DNA of 33,011 bases from Bacteroides sp. 43_108 (GCA_001915545.1 MNQS01000181.1:1-33011); one strand, 5' to 3'; positions 8,674 to 18,066 are shown, numbered from the stretch's first letter. A program made the numbers and translations. Notes: generated from the letters alone by a model not told the origin.

Positions 8674-10956
8674 ATGAAAAGTAAATTTCCAATGATTGAA
8701 AGAGATATCAGTTGGATGTATTTCAATCATCGAATTCTTCAGGAAGCCCGACGTTCCACAGTTCCTCTTTTGGAGCGTCTTTCCTTTTTGGGCATTTATT
8801 CCAATAATCTTGATGAGTTTTTCCGTGTACGTGTTGCTTCTCTCAATCGCATAGCAGAATCTTCCGACAAGGTGGTTTCCAAAAGCGACAGCCAGAGAGC
8901 GCTTAAAACCATAAAGCAGATCAATAAGCTCAACACGCTCTACAGCAAGGAGATGGAGCAGATTACGGAGGAGATTACACGTGAATTGGAAAAAGAAAAT
9001 ATCTGCATACTTGGTGAAAAGGATCTGACTGACGATCAGCTCAGTTATGTAAGGAATTTCTTCCACGACAACATCCTTGGTACCACCTTCCCTGTATGGC
9101 TTTCGGAAATCAAGCAGCTTTCCAAGGAAAACGATGATACGATTTTCCTCGCAATCGAAATGCATAAATGGAACAGCGACAAGAAGAATCCTATATGCAG
9201 CCACGCAGTCATGCCGTTGCCCGTAAAGCGTTTCGGACGATTCCTGCGTTTGCCGGATGCCGACGGCAAATCATATCTCATGTATCTCGATGACGTAATG
9301 CGCTGTTGCCTTCCTATGGTATTCGAAGGTATGGAATTCCACAATTTCAAGGCATACACATTCAAGTTCACAAAGGATGCTGAAATGGAATTCGATGACG
9401 ACATCGACACCGGAAAGATGCAGCGTGTGCAGAAAGGTCTCAAGAGCCGTAAGCGTGGTGAAACGTTGCGTTTCATCTACGACGAGACTATGCCTAAAAG
9501 CCTCCTGCGCAAGGTTCTCAGCAAGCTCAATCTTGACGATTTGGACACAATCGTCAAGGGTGGACGCTATCAGAACCACAAGGACTTCATGTCTTTCCCT
9601 GATTGCGGAAGGTCAGATCTTAAGTACCCTAAGTGGAAGCCGTTGAACAAACCTGAATTTTCAGGTACAGAAAGTGTACTCGACGTAATTGCCGAAAAAG
9701 ACAGGTTCATACACGTACCGTATCATTCATTCGATGCATATTTGCGAGTACTCCGCGAGGCTGCCGTCAATCCAAAAGTAAAGTCAATCAAGACAACCAT
9801 ATACCGTCTGGCCAAACAATCGCAGGTAGTTGAAGCTCTCATCGCTGCATCCAAGAATCAGAAGAAGGTGACTGTTGTCATCGAACTTTATGCACGTTTC
9901 GACGAAGCCAACAACATTTCCTGGAGTAAGAAGATGCAGGATGCCGGCATTGATGTCATATTCGGTGTTGACGGTCTAAAAGTACATTCAAAGATTACAC
10001 TCATCGAACTCAGCAATTACAGCATAGCTTGCATCGGTACTGGTAATTTCCATGAAGGAAATGCACGTGTCTATACTGACTGTCTTCTTTTCACAGCAAG
10101 TCCGACACTTGTGCGCGATGTAGCCAAGGTGTTCGAGTTCATACGTTCACCATTCCGTCCGGTACGATTCCGCGAACTGCTCGTCTCTCCAAACGACATG
10201 CGCAATCACATCGTCAAGCTCATCAATAATGAAATTACCAACAAGAAGCTTGGCAAACCTGCCTACATCATAATGAAAATCAACCACATCGTCGATGAGG
10301 CAATCATACGTAAACTTTATGCGGCGTCTGCTGCTGGCGTGCGCATAGACATCCTGCTCCGAGGCAACTGTTCGCTCGTCACTGGCGTGCCAGGTGTTTC
10401 AGACAACATTCATGTAGTCGGCATTATTGACCGCTATCTCGAACACTCGCGTATACTCATTTTTGCCAACGGAGGTAATGAGAAATATTACATGGGTTCA
10501 GCCGATTGGATGACTCGAAACCTCGACAGACGTATTGAAGTTATGACTCCGGTATATTCTCCTAAGATTCAGCGCGAACTGAAACTTATTGTAGAATACG
10601 GATTGAAGGATACTGTGCAGGGAAGAATTGTTGACGGAACGGGCGACAACATCATTCAGCCTGTACCAGAAGGAGAAGAGCCTTTCCGTTCACAGGAGAA
10701 TCTTTATCGTTACTACGATGAGGCTATAAAGGCAAAACTGGCAAAGAAAGCTTTGAAAGAAGCTAAAAATAAATGTTCTTCTGAGACAGCAGCCACAGAT
10801 GATAAGAATGCGGAGACCATCGTAGAGGAAAAGGTTGAACCTGTAAAAGTTGACAAGTCTGCTTTGCCTGCTCCAAAAATGTCGATAGGTGGAGTACCTG
10901 CCGAAACAAAAAAGAGCAGGAACAAATCTGACGACAAGAAGGAATCCAAATCCTGA
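8674..10956 (+). CDS. ppk1: Polyphosphate kinase 1
   Basis: 760 residues from the ATG at 8674 (MKSKFPMIERDISW, the family's usual N-terminus); an open frame reaching 8605 adds 23 unlikely residues. It polymerises the gamma-phosphate of ATP into inorganic polyphosphate. The two PPK1 active-site histidines are visible: His438 in KVHSKITLIE (the phosphorylated His) and His591 in LEHSRIL. The N-terminal, head and two PLD-like C-terminal domains are present. The last ~70 residues form a Lys/Glu-rich low-complexity tail beyond the catalytic core, perhaps disordered. It is paired with a Ppx/GppA gene downstream, so polyphosphate synthesis and breakdown sit together. Confidence 0.95.
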   Translation: MKSKFPMIERDISWMYFNHRILQEARRSTVPLLERLSFLGIYSNNLDEFFRVRVASLNRIAESSDKVVSKSDSQRALKTIKQINKLNTLYSKEMEQITEEITRELEKENICILGEKDLTDDQLSYVRNFFHDNILGTTFPVWLSEIKQLSKENDDTIFLAIEMHKWNSDKKNPICSHAVMPLPVKRFGRFLRLPDADGKSYLMYLDDVMRCCLPMVFEGMEFHNFKAYTFKFTKDAEMEFDDDIDTGKMQRVQKGLKSRKRGETLRFIYDETMPKSLLRKVLSKLNLDDLDTIVKGGRYQNHKDFMSFPDCGRSDLKYPKWKPLNKPEFSGTESVLDVIAEKDRFIHVPYHSFDAYLRVLREAAVNPKVKSIKTTIYRLAKQSQVVEALIAASKNQKKVTVVIELYARFDEANNISWSKKMQDAGIDVIFGVDGLKVHSKITLIELSNYSIACIGTGNFHEGNARVYTDCLLFTASPTLVRDVAKVFEFIRSPFRPVRFRELLVSPNDMRNHIVKLINNEITNKKLGKPAYIIMKINHIVDEAIIRKLYAASAAGVRIDILLRGNCSLVTGVPGVSDNIHVVGIIDRYLEHSRILIFANGGNEKYYMGSADWMTRNLDRRIEVMTPVYSPKIQRELKLIVEYGLKDTVQGRIVDGTGDNIIQPVPEGEEPFRSQENLYRYYDEAIKAKLAKKALKEAKNKCSSETAATDDKNAETIVEEKVEPVKVDKSALPAPKMSIGGVPAETKKSRNKSDDKKESKS

Positions 10957-11017
10957 TTCTGATAGAATATATATAGGCTTCGCCTCGGCATAGTAAATGT
11001 GAAAACCGTGTTTTCAA

Positions 11018-11049
11018 TTTGTCTCTGCGCTCGGCTTGCACTATATTTG
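11018..11049 (+). promoter_or_regulatory. Promoter-like sequence in 83-bp repeat copy 1
   Basis: TTTG (11018-11021), 20-bp spacer, TATATTTG (11042-11049). This is a full match to the Bacteroidota primary-sigma consensus TTTG / TAnnTTTG. The palindrome lies directly upstream of the -33 box. Confidence 0.6.
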
Positions 11050-11100
11050 GATAATATAGGCTTCGCCTCGGCATAGCAAATATGAAAACCATGTTTTCAA

Positions 11101-11132
11101 TTTGTCTCTGCACTCGGCTTGCACTATATTTA
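11101..11132 (+). promoter_or_regulatory. Promoter-like sequence in 83-bp repeat copy 2
   Basis: TTTG (11101-11104), 20-bp spacer, TATATTTA (11125-11132). The last base of the -7 box is A instead of G, so this copy may be weaker than copies 1 and 3. Confidence 0.45.
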
Positions 11133-11183
11133 GATAATATAGGCTTCGCCTCGGCATAGCAAATATGAAAACCGTGTTTTCAA

Positions 11184-11215
11184 TTTGTCTCTGCGCTCGG
11201 CTTGCACTATATTTG
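11184..11215 (+). promoter_or_regulatory. Promoter-like sequence in 83-bp repeat copy 3, nearest the Ppx/GppA gene
   Basis: TTTG (11184-11187), 20-bp spacer, TATATTTG (11208-11215), a full consensus match. It would start transcription near 11222 and leave a leader of about 95 bases before the phosphatase ATG. Confidence 0.65.
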
Positions 11216-11315
11216 CACTTGGTGAATTCATTTGAAATCCATCTGCTCCTATTGGTAATACAAAGGAGCAGTTGGTTTTTCGTTTTTAGTATTAACTTTA
11301 ATTCTTATAATACAC

Positions 11316-12242
11316 ATGAATAGTAAAAATTATGCCGCAATCGATATCGGTTCGTGCGCTGCCAGATTGCTCATAAAGAAAGTCGACATTTCCGATACGG
11401 GTGATGTTGCCTACACAAAACTCTTTTTCATACGCTATCCTCTCAGGTTGGGAGATGATGTTTTTACTATCGGTAAGGTGAGCAAGGAGCGTCTGAAGAA
11501 AATTGTGACTATGATCAAGGCTTTCAAGCACCTCATGAAGCTTTATGATGTCGACGAATATAAGGCTTGCGCTACATCTGCCATGCGTGACGCTAAGAAT
11601 TCAAAGGATGTAATCGAAAAGGTATTGAAATCCACCGGCATCAAAATAGAAATCATTGACGGTAAGGAAGAAGCTTCCATCATATACAACAACCATGTGG
11701 AAATGGTCAAGTCTATGGCCGATACATGTGCTTACGTCGATGTTGGTGGTGGTAGTACTGAAGTAACTGTCATAAAGGATGGCGAGAAGATAAAATCTTG
11801 TTCATACAACATCGGAACAATACGTATGCTTCACCTGCCGGAGGAGGAGAGCCGTCAGATTCTTTCACGCATGCAGGAGGAACTTTCTGCAATATCTGAA
11901 AAGCTCGGACCGGTTGAAATGGTAGGATCCGGAGGTAACATCAATAAGATGTACAAGATTCTTTCAAAGAAAAAGACTGGCGGAAAACGAATAACCGTTA
12001 CGGGTGTAACAGAACTTTTCGGTAAGATGAATGCAATGTCTGCGGAACAGCGTATGGAAACATACGACATGAAACCTGATAGAGCGGAAGTCATCATCCC
12101 TGCTGCAAAGATATTCCTCGCAGTTGCTGAAGCATTGAAGAGTACATATATTTATACTCCGGTTCTGGGTCTCTCAGACGGTATCATAGACAATATGTGT
12201 TCCGTTGCACACAGCGTTGTAGAGAAACCTTCAGATGATTAA
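11316..12242 (+). CDS. ppx: Ppx/GppA family phosphatase (exopolyphosphatase or pppGpp phosphohydrolase)
   Basis: 308 residues, the short form of the family: the two ASKHA-type ATPase-fold lobes without the C-terminal HD-like domain of long Ppx/GppA. Phosphate-binding motifs are visible as AAIDIGSCAARLLI at the N-terminus, YVDVGGGSTEV near residue 145 and VGSGGN near 205. It would release phosphate from polyphosphate ends or convert pppGpp to ppGpp; its place behind ppk1 favours polyphosphate. Expression may come from the repeated promoters upstream. The first residue of the usual DIGSNS motif context is changed to DIGSCA. The choice between Ppx and GppA activity cannot be settled from sequence. 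Confidence 0.88.
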   Translation: MNSKNYAAIDIGSCAARLLIKKVDISDTGDVAYTKLFFIRYPLRLGDDVFTIGKVSKERLKKIVTMIKAFKHLMKLYDVDEYKACATSAMRDAKNSKDVIEKVLKSTGIKIEIIDGKEEASIIYNNHVEMVKSMADTCAYVDVGGGSTEVTVIKDGEKIKSCSYNIGTIRMLHLPEEESRQILSRMQEELSAISEKLGPVEMVGSGGNINKMYKILSKKKTGGKRITVTGVTELFGKMNAMSAEQRMETYDMKPDRAEVIIPAAKIFLAVAEALKSTYIYTPVLGLSDGIIDNMCSVAHSVVEKPSDD

Positions 12243-12285
12243 GGATAAATTTTTCCTTTAATGACGTCTAAGACGTGGTATACAG

Positions 12286-12331
12286 AAAAATCCTGCATCA
12301 GGTATTTTAATTTTGCCTGTGCAGGATTTTT
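12286..12331. terminator. Bidirectional terminator between ppx and the DUF1893 gene
   Basis: A 12-bp perfect inverted repeat (12286-12297 with 12320-12331) begins with five A and ends with T-runs, and a CAGG/CCTG pair lies inside the loop. It can serve both converging genes. Confidence 0.85.
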
Positions 12332-12766
12332 TCATTTCCCGTTTTTCATGTTTTCAATGAAAGTTCCGATCATTTCAACCATTTTGCTTACATCGTCTGT
12401 TTTCGAACACATTGATTCAACCGGACAAGGACCGTCACCTTTCCTGTTTATTATGCCGTCCGTCAGTGTTGTGTAAGCCACTTCTATGTTGTTCTTCTCA
12501 AATAGTGACATGGCCGGCTTGCTTATGACGTCCGCATGCAGTCTTGCAATGCCTCCGGCAGTCATGAGTGCCGCAGCTCCTTTTCCTACAACCTTGTCGG
12601 CAATATTTGCCCCGTTGAGAAATTCGGCCTCTTTCATTACCAGCTCATACAGGTCTGCAACACCTCGTTGGTTGAATGTTCTTATAGTGTTTCCTTTTCG
12701 TATTACGCACGAGCACTTCTTCTCGTGCAGAATATCAATCAATTCTTTCATCTCGCTGTTCTCCAT
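12332..12766 (-). CDS. DUF1893 domain-containing protein
   Basis: 144-residue soluble protein of the DUF1893 family, whose structural prototype is Thermotoga TM1506 (deaminase-like fold, function unknown). Conserved-looking parts are the VVGKGAAALMTAGGI stretch near residues 59-73, with DGIINRKGDGPCPVE near 104. The Cys and Asp/Glu pattern near the C-terminus (GPCPVE, then MCSKTDD) is reminiscent of deaminases but not a clear zinc site. No signal peptide. It stands alone between terminators. Confidence 0.8.
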   Translation of the reverse strand: MENSEMKELIDILHEKKCSCVIRKGNTIRTFNQRGVADLYELVMKEAEFLNGANIADKVVGKGAAALMTAGGIARLHADVISKPAMSLFEKNNIEVAYTTLTDGIINRKGDGPCPVESMCSKTDDVSKMVEMIGTFIENMKNGK

Positions 12767-12794
12767 AAACAGTATTCCTTTTACACCAAAACCA

Positions 12795-12847
12795 GGAAGT
12801 CTCCGGGCGTAGCTGTTTGTACGGCTCGGAGACTTCCTTCTATAATG
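12795..12847 (-). terminator. Probable terminator after the POT transporter gene
   Basis: An 11-bp perfect stem, 12795-12805 pairing with 12837-12847. On the minus strand it follows the POT stop by about 22 bases and is trailed by a modest T-rich stretch. It also separates the POT gene from the DUF1893 gene. Confidence 0.6.
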
Positions 12848-12869
12848 ATATTTTCAATGTTGTCTTTTG

Positions 12870-14375
12870 TTATGCCACCTTTTCAAGTCTCTTCAAAATT
12901 ACGAAGATGAACATTGCTGAAAGCAGGCACAGACCTACGAGTACACCCCATACGACAACGAGTGGCTGTCCCCAGAGCAATGAAGGTATGCTGACGAGGA
13001 GGTTTCCTATTGCAGTTGCAACGAACCATCCACCCATCATCATTCCCTTGTACTTAGGAGGAGCAACTTTTGATACGAATGAAATTCCGATAGGAGAGAG
13101 CAGAAGTTCTGCAAATGTAAGTACAAGGTAAGTTGATATCAGCCAGTTTGGTGAAATCAGCATCTGCTCTGTCTTCTGTGCTTCAGGTGCAGGAAGGCCG
13201 AGTGAAGCTACTGTCATAAGGATATATCCTACAGCTGCAACGAGCATACCCAATCCGATTTTCAGAGGAGCAGACGGTTCCTTGCCCTTCTTTGCAAGTG
13301 CACCGAATATAGCCATTGATACAGGAGTCAGCATGACAACGAAGCAAGGGTTGAACTGCTGGAATATAGGAGCATCGATAACTGTCTCAGCTGGCAGTGT
13401 GTTGTATTTGCATGCAAGTCCTGCAGCACAGAGCACAATCAGTGCTGTTGCTATTCCGCGTCCCTTTGAAGTCTTTGACTGGAAAAGTGCAAACAGTGAA
13501 TATACTATTACAATGCAGAGAACGAGGTTTACAACGTCGAACATCATGCTTTCAACACCGGATGATGTCTTTACTATATACTGTTCTGCAAAGAATGTCA
13601 GAGTAGAACCGTTCTGGTGGAATGCCATCCAGAAGAAGATAACTACTGCGAACACCAGACACAATGCAACGATTCTTTCCTTTGTCTCAGATTTAGTGAG
13701 CTGTTCTTCTTCAACGTTGTCATTGCTTGCATCTTTCTCTTTGCTCTTGTCAGCATGCTTGAATGTGCTTCTGGAGAAATAGTAGATTGCAATAGACACG
13801 ATAAGTGAGAAACATGCGATAGCAAATGCGTAGTGATATGAATCTGCCTTTGAAATGCCGAAATTTTCCTGAACATATCTCATTATTTCAACAGCTGCAG
13901 TAGCTGCAAACAATGCACCGATGTTGATGGCCATGTAGAAGATACTGAATCCTGAGTCACGCTTGCTCGCATACTTCTTTTCGTCATACAGATTTCCTAC
14001 AAGCACCTGCAGGTTGCCCTTGAAAAGACCTGTTCCGAAACATATCAGCAGCAGTGCACCGCCCATGGCGCAGATAGCGGCTGTTCCGCTTCCGAGAGGT
14101 ATGGAGAGGAGCAGATAACCGATGAACATGATAGTTATACCGATTGTCACCATCTTACCGAAACCGAACTTATCGGCAAGCATACCTCCGAAAAGAGGTA
14201 GGAAATATACCAGACCGAGGAATACTGAATAGATTACTCCGGCCGTAGCTTCTGAAAAGGCGAAATTATCCTTAAGGAAAAGAGTGAATACCGCAAGCAT
14301 TGTGTAGTATCCGAATCTTTCGCCTGTGTTGGCCAATGCCAGTGCATATAGCCCTTTAGGTTGTCCTTCAAACAT
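12870..14375 (-). CDS. POT-family (PTR2) proton-dependent oligopeptide transporter
   Basis: 501 residues with about 12-14 membrane segments, of the peptide:H+ symporter family that imports di- and tripeptides through the inner membrane. The N-terminal signature ends ERFGYY (19-24). The first Glu of the usual ExxERF motif is Asn16, a change that in characterised POTs would touch proton coupling but may be normal in this bacterial subgroup. A charged cytoplasmic loop lies near residues 210-235. The gene follows an MFS gene by 29 bp and the S9 peptidase further up, so it probably imports the peptides that enzyme releases. Confidence 0.88.
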   Translation of the reverse strand: MFEGQPKGLYALALANTGERFGYYTMLAVFTLFLKDNFAFSEATAGVIYSVFLGLVYFLPLFGGMLADKFGFGKMVTIGITIMFIGYLLLSIPLGSGTAAICAMGGALLLICFGTGLFKGNLQVLVGNLYDEKKYASKRDSGFSIFYMAINIGALFAATAAVEIMRYVQENFGISKADSYHYAFAIACFSLIVSIAIYYFSRSTFKHADKSKEKDASNDNVEEEQLTKSETKERIVALCLVFAVVIFFWMAFHQNGSTLTFFAEQYIVKTSSGVESMMFDVVNLVLCIVIVYSLFALFQSKTSKGRGIATALIVLCAAGLACKYNTLPAETVIDAPIFQQFNPCFVVMLTPVSMAIFGALAKKGKEPSAPLKIGLGMLVAAVGYILMTVASLGLPAPEAQKTEQMLISPNWLISTYLVLTFAELLLSPIGISFVSKVAPPKYKGMMMGGWFVATAIGNLLVSIPSLLWGQPLVVVWGVLVGLCLLSAMFIFVILKRLEKVA

Positions 14376-14404
14376 AATTTTGGGGTTTATTTATAAAGTT
14401 AGTA

Positions 14405-15772
14405 TTATTTGTTTTTCTTCTGCAGGTTGGCTTTTTCAAGTCCGTATCCGTACTTCTTGTCTGCTTTCTTGAGCATGATTGCAACAATCAGTGAAACTGT
14501 AGCAATACCTGTAAATATGCACATTGGCAATGTGTAGTCATACTGTATCTTGCCTCCAGCATTGCTTATAACGCAATATTTGTCCAGCACAGTACCGATG
14601 AGGAACGGAACACCGAATAATCCGATGTTCTGAATGAAGAATATCAGTGCGTATGCTGTTCCAAGTTGCTTCACTGGGAAAATCTTTGCAACAGACGGCC
14701 ACATAGCTGACGGCACGAGAGAAAATGCGATACCCAAGATTATCATGAGTGCAACAGCTATTACAGATGAGCTGATGAACGGCATAGAGTACATAAGGTG
14801 AACGAATATGAGCATTGCCGAACCAAGCATCATGATTGATGCGGCCTTACCTCTTCTGTCTATCATTCCGCCGAAAATAGGAGTGAGGAACAGTGCTCCA
14901 AGTGCCGGCAGACCGGCAACAGTACCTGCGAGATCTTCATTTACTCCGTATTTGAGCACCATCAGTTCTGTAGCAAACTTCTGGAATGGGAATACGCAAG
15001 AGTAGAACAGCACGCAGAGCAGTGCTATAAGCCAGAAGCCCGGGTTCTTTACAACTGAAGCAACGTCCTTGAATGAGAACTTGTCTTCCGGATTAGATTC
15101 TGTAGTGGCAGAAATCTGCTTGTCGAGCTTTCTGTCCATGAAGCTGAAAGCAATGAAAGCAATGAGTCCGCCGATTAGGAGTATCATACCGATGAACAGA
15201 GGAGTGTCCAGATGGTAGCTCTTTGCAACAGGAATTGATACTGCGTATGCCACCTGCGAACCGATTCTGGCAAGAGCCACCTGTGTTCCCATGGCCAATG
15301 CCATTTCCTTGCCCTTGAACCATTTTGCAATGATTTTTGTGACAGTGATTCCTGCTACTTCAGCACCAACACCGAACACTGAATATCCGGCTGAAGCAAG
15401 GAACACGTCGAGCTTGTAGCCCATGACTGTCTCTGATGTTCCTCCATAGGTCGTTATGGCAATATATTCGGCAACAGTTCCGCACACCATGAGTGATGCG
15501 GCGAGTATTCCTGTGAAGCGCACTCCGAACTTGTCAAGTATGAGTCCTCCCCATATAAGCATAAGAAGGAATACGTTCAGGAAACTGTATGCTCCGGTGA
15601 AGAAACCGAACTCTCCGCTGGTCCAGTGGAGTTCTTCTTCAAGCATTGATTTCAGCGGAGCCATGATGTCGTTGACATAGTAGGCCGCCATCATCGTAAA
15701 CGCCACGATGAGCATTGCCGCCCAGCGTGCTGCGGTCGAATCGCTCAGATTCTTTTTAATTTGTTCTGTCAT
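14405..15772 (-). CDS. MFS transporter, putative peptide or organic-anion carrier
   Basis: 455 residues, about 12 transmembrane segments, major facilitator fold. The MFS motif A region appears as GGLILDKFGVRFTG after TM2, with a second version, GGMIDRRGKAA, in the C-terminal half. The substrate cannot be read directly. Its position between an S9 peptidase (55 bp upstream) and a POT transporter (29 bp downstream) suggests peptide or amino-acid traffic. Relatives of the eukaryotic dipeptide carrier MFSD1 have this general size and layout, but I cannot confirm membership. Confidence 0.8.
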   Translation of the reverse strand: MTEQIKKNLSDSTAARWAAMLIVAFTMMAAYYVNDIMAPLKSMLEEELHWTSGEFGFFTGAYSFLNVFLLMLIWGGLILDKFGVRFTGILAASLMVCGTVAEYIAITTYGGTSETVMGYKLDVFLASAGYSVFGVGAEVAGITVTKIIAKWFKGKEMALAMGTQVALARIGSQVAYAVSIPVAKSYHLDTPLFIGMILLIGGLIAFIAFSFMDRKLDKQISATTESNPEDKFSFKDVASVVKNPGFWLIALLCVLFYSCVFPFQKFATELMVLKYGVNEDLAGTVAGLPALGALFLTPIFGGMIDRRGKAASIMMLGSAMLIFVHLMYSMPFISSSVIAVALMIILGIAFSLVPSAMWPSVAKIFPVKQLGTAYALIFFIQNIGLFGVPFLIGTVLDKYCVISNAGGKIQYDYTLPMCIFTGIATVSLIVAIMLKKADKKYGYGLEKANLQKKNK

Positions 15773-15827
15773 ATCTTTTGTGTATTTTTTCGTGTTGTAG
15801 GATTGCTGTTGCCCGACATTTCATGCC

Positions 15828-17993
15828 TTATTTCTTAAGCCACTTGTCAAGCCATCCGAAGAATGTTCTCTGCCAGAGTACTCCGTTCTGAGGTTTGAGT
15901 ACCCAGTGGTTCTCGTCAGGGAATATAAGCAGTTGTGCATCGATGCCTCTGTAGCGCGCTGCGTTGAAAGCGGCCATCGCCTGGCTGGCAACGATTCTGA
16001 AGTCTTTCTCTCCGTGTATGCACAATATAGGTGCGTCCCATTTGTCAACAAAAAGGTGAGGCGAATTTGCAAATGTACGCTTGACAGCCTCATTCTCCTT
16101 ATGCCAGTAAGCACCACCCATATCCCAGTTTGCAAACCATGATTCTTCTGTTTCCACATACTGCTGTTCGAGGTTGAATATACCGTCGTGGGCAATGAAG
16201 CACTTGAAGCGCTTGTCGTGGTGTCCTGCCAGCCAGTATACTGAGAAGCCGCCGAAACTTGCACCGACGCATCCCAGTCTATCCTTGTCTACATAAGGCT
16301 CTTTAGCTATATCGTCGATAGCCGACAGATAGTCGTCCATGCAGTGTCCTCCGTAGTTTGTGCTGATTTCTTCAAGCCACTCCATTCCGAAACCAGGAAG
16401 ACCGCGTCTGTTAGGGGCAACTACAATGTATCCGTTTGCCGCCATTATCTGCATGTTCCATCTGTAGCTCCAGAACTGGCTTACCGGGCTCTGCGGACCG
16501 CCTTCGCAGAACAGCAGAGTAGGGTACTTCTTGTTCTTGTCGAAGTTTGGCGGGAGAACCACCCAACTGAGCATATCCTTGTTGTCAACTGTCTTTGTCC
16601 AGCGTGGTACAACTTCTCCCCAGTCAATATTGTCTCTGAAGTATTTGTTTTCGTTTGTCACCTGTACAGCCTTTCCGTTTTTCGGATCAACTGAGAATAG
16701 TTCAGGCGATTCCATCATTGACTGGCGCATGCAGAGCAGCTTGTTTCCACATACTGCAACTGATACGTAGTCATACTGTCCTTCAGTAATCTTTTTCACA
16801 TCGCCCTTGATGTCTGTGCTGTACACGTGTGTCTCACCGTGCCATACACCTGTGAAATATATCTTTTTGCCTTTAGTATCCCAGCAGTAGCTGTCGGCGT
16901 TGCTTTCGAATTTCTCGGTTACGTATGTTTTCTTGCCGGTAGCAAGTTCCATCACGCATATTCTGTTTCTGTCGCTTTCGTAGCCGTCGCGCTCCATGCT
17001 CTGCCATGCAATGTACTTTCCGTCAGGCGAGAATGAAGGATTTGTGTCATAGCCCATGTTGAGGTCTTCGCTGTTCTTGTTCGAAGCCTGTGAGGCGAGT
17101 GAGAGCGATGGGTCAACCTTTGGTGCTTTGTAGCCGGCAGGTTTGCACAGGTTCTTTGTTTCTCCGTTTTCTGTATCGTACAGATAAATGTCTGAGTCGG
17201 TAGATATTGCATAGTCCAGACCGGTCTTCTTTCTGCATGTATAGGCCACGTATCTGGAGTCCGGACTCCAGGCGAGCTGTTCAACACCTCCGAACGGCTT
17301 CATCGGGCATTCGTACGGTTCGTTCTCGCCGATGATGTCAACAGCATTCTTTACCTCGCTTCCGTCAAATTCGGCAACGTAAGAGTGAGGTATGCTTTCC
17401 ACCCATTCATCCCAGTGTCTGTACATCACGTCGTTGATGATTTTTCCCGAAGCTTTAGGCAGATCAGGGTAAATGTCGGCTGTGCGCTTTCCGTATTTGA
17501 TGGACTGAACAAGCAGAACTTTCTTGCCGTCAGGTGAGAACATGAAGTCCTCAACGTCTTTTTCAAAGTGTGAAATTTGCTTTCTGTCCGAGCCGTCGGT
17601 GTTCATTCTCCAAATCTGCGACACACCGTTGTTGTCGGCTGCCAGATAAGCAATGCGTTTGCCTCCCATGATATATTTGGGCGCACTTTCGCTTCCGGTT
17701 GATGTCGTGAGCATCTTGTTGTCTGAGCCGTCAGCATTCATTGTGTAAATGACTGTGTGGCTCTTGTTTTCTTCAACGCTGTAGTATGTAACGTTGTATA
17801 CTATTTCTTTGGCATCTGGTGCAATGTCCTGTCCGCCTATGCGTCCCATTGCCCACAAAGCTTCAGGCGACAGTCTGCGTTCCTTTATCTGAGGAGTCTG
17901 TCTGCCGATGAATTTTTCGGCATTGGTCTCGGCTGATGCGTCACCCATAATCAGAATTCCTGCCGCAAATGCGGCTATAGCTGTTTTGTTCAT
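15828..17993 (-). CDS. Secreted S9 family peptidase (S9C, dipeptidyl peptidase 5-like)
   Basis: 721 residues from the ATG at 17993, where a signal peptide starts (MNKTAIAAF to ASAET); the frame extends 37 codons further but that stretch overlaps a hairpin at 18067-18104. The N-terminal ~450 residues are a TolB/WD40-like beta-propeller (repeated SPDGK/YIAW patterns). The C-terminal alpha/beta hydrolase has Ser near 578 in GASFGGF, Asp near 664 in GEKDF and His near 695 in DENHW, the catalytic triad. It would remove dipeptides from the N-terminus of oligopeptides in the periplasm. Probable first gene of an operon with the MFS and POT transporters. Confidence 0.88.
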   Translation of the reverse strand: MNKTAIAAFAAGILIMGDASAETNAEKFIGRQTPQIKERRLSPEALWAMGRIGGQDIAPDAKEIVYNVTYYSVEENKSHTVIYTMNADGSDNKMLTTSTGSESAPKYIMGGKRIAYLAADNNGVSQIWRMNTDGSDRKQISHFEKDVEDFMFSPDGKKVLLVQSIKYGKRTADIYPDLPKASGKIINDVMYRHWDEWVESIPHSYVAEFDGSEVKNAVDIIGENEPYECPMKPFGGVEQLAWSPDSRYVAYTCRKKTGLDYAISTDSDIYLYDTENGETKNLCKPAGYKAPKVDPSLSLASQASNKNSEDLNMGYDTNPSFSPDGKYIAWQSMERDGYESDRNRICVMELATGKKTYVTEKFESNADSYCWDTKGKKIYFTGVWHGETHVYSTDIKGDVKKITEGQYDYVSVAVCGNKLLCMRQSMMESPELFSVDPKNGKAVQVTNENKYFRDNIDWGEVVPRWTKTVDNKDMLSWVVLPPNFDKNKKYPTLLFCEGGPQSPVSQFWSYRWNMQIMAANGYIVVAPNRRGLPGFGMEWLEEISTNYGGHCMDDYLSAIDDIAKEPYVDKDRLGCVGASFGGFSVYWLAGHHDKRFKCFIAHDGIFNLEQQYVETEESWFANWDMGGAYWHKENEAVKRTFANSPHLFVDKWDAPILCIHGEKDFRIVASQAMAAFNAARYRGIDAQLLIFPDENHWVLKPQNGVLWQRTFFGWLDKWLKK

Positions 17994-18066
17994 GTTTACT
18001 GTTTTTGTATATGCCCGATCCACTGCATATTTTCCCTCAGTCATCTCGGGTAGGTATATATGCGTA

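Larger units (their letters stand above)
10971..11219 (+). repeat. Three tandem copies of an 83-bp promoter-bearing repeat
   Basis: Copies begin at 10971, 11054 and 11137, giving an exact 83-bp period with few differences; the last copy ends near 11215-11219. Each copy has GGCTTCGCC (a small hairpin) near its left end, then the palindrome TGAAAAC-nnn-GTTTTCA (11000-11016 in copy 1) flanked by CAAAT/ATTTG, then a TTTG-N20-TATATTT promoter-like sequence. The array fills the gap between ppk1 and the Ppx/GppA gene. Confidence 0.95.
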
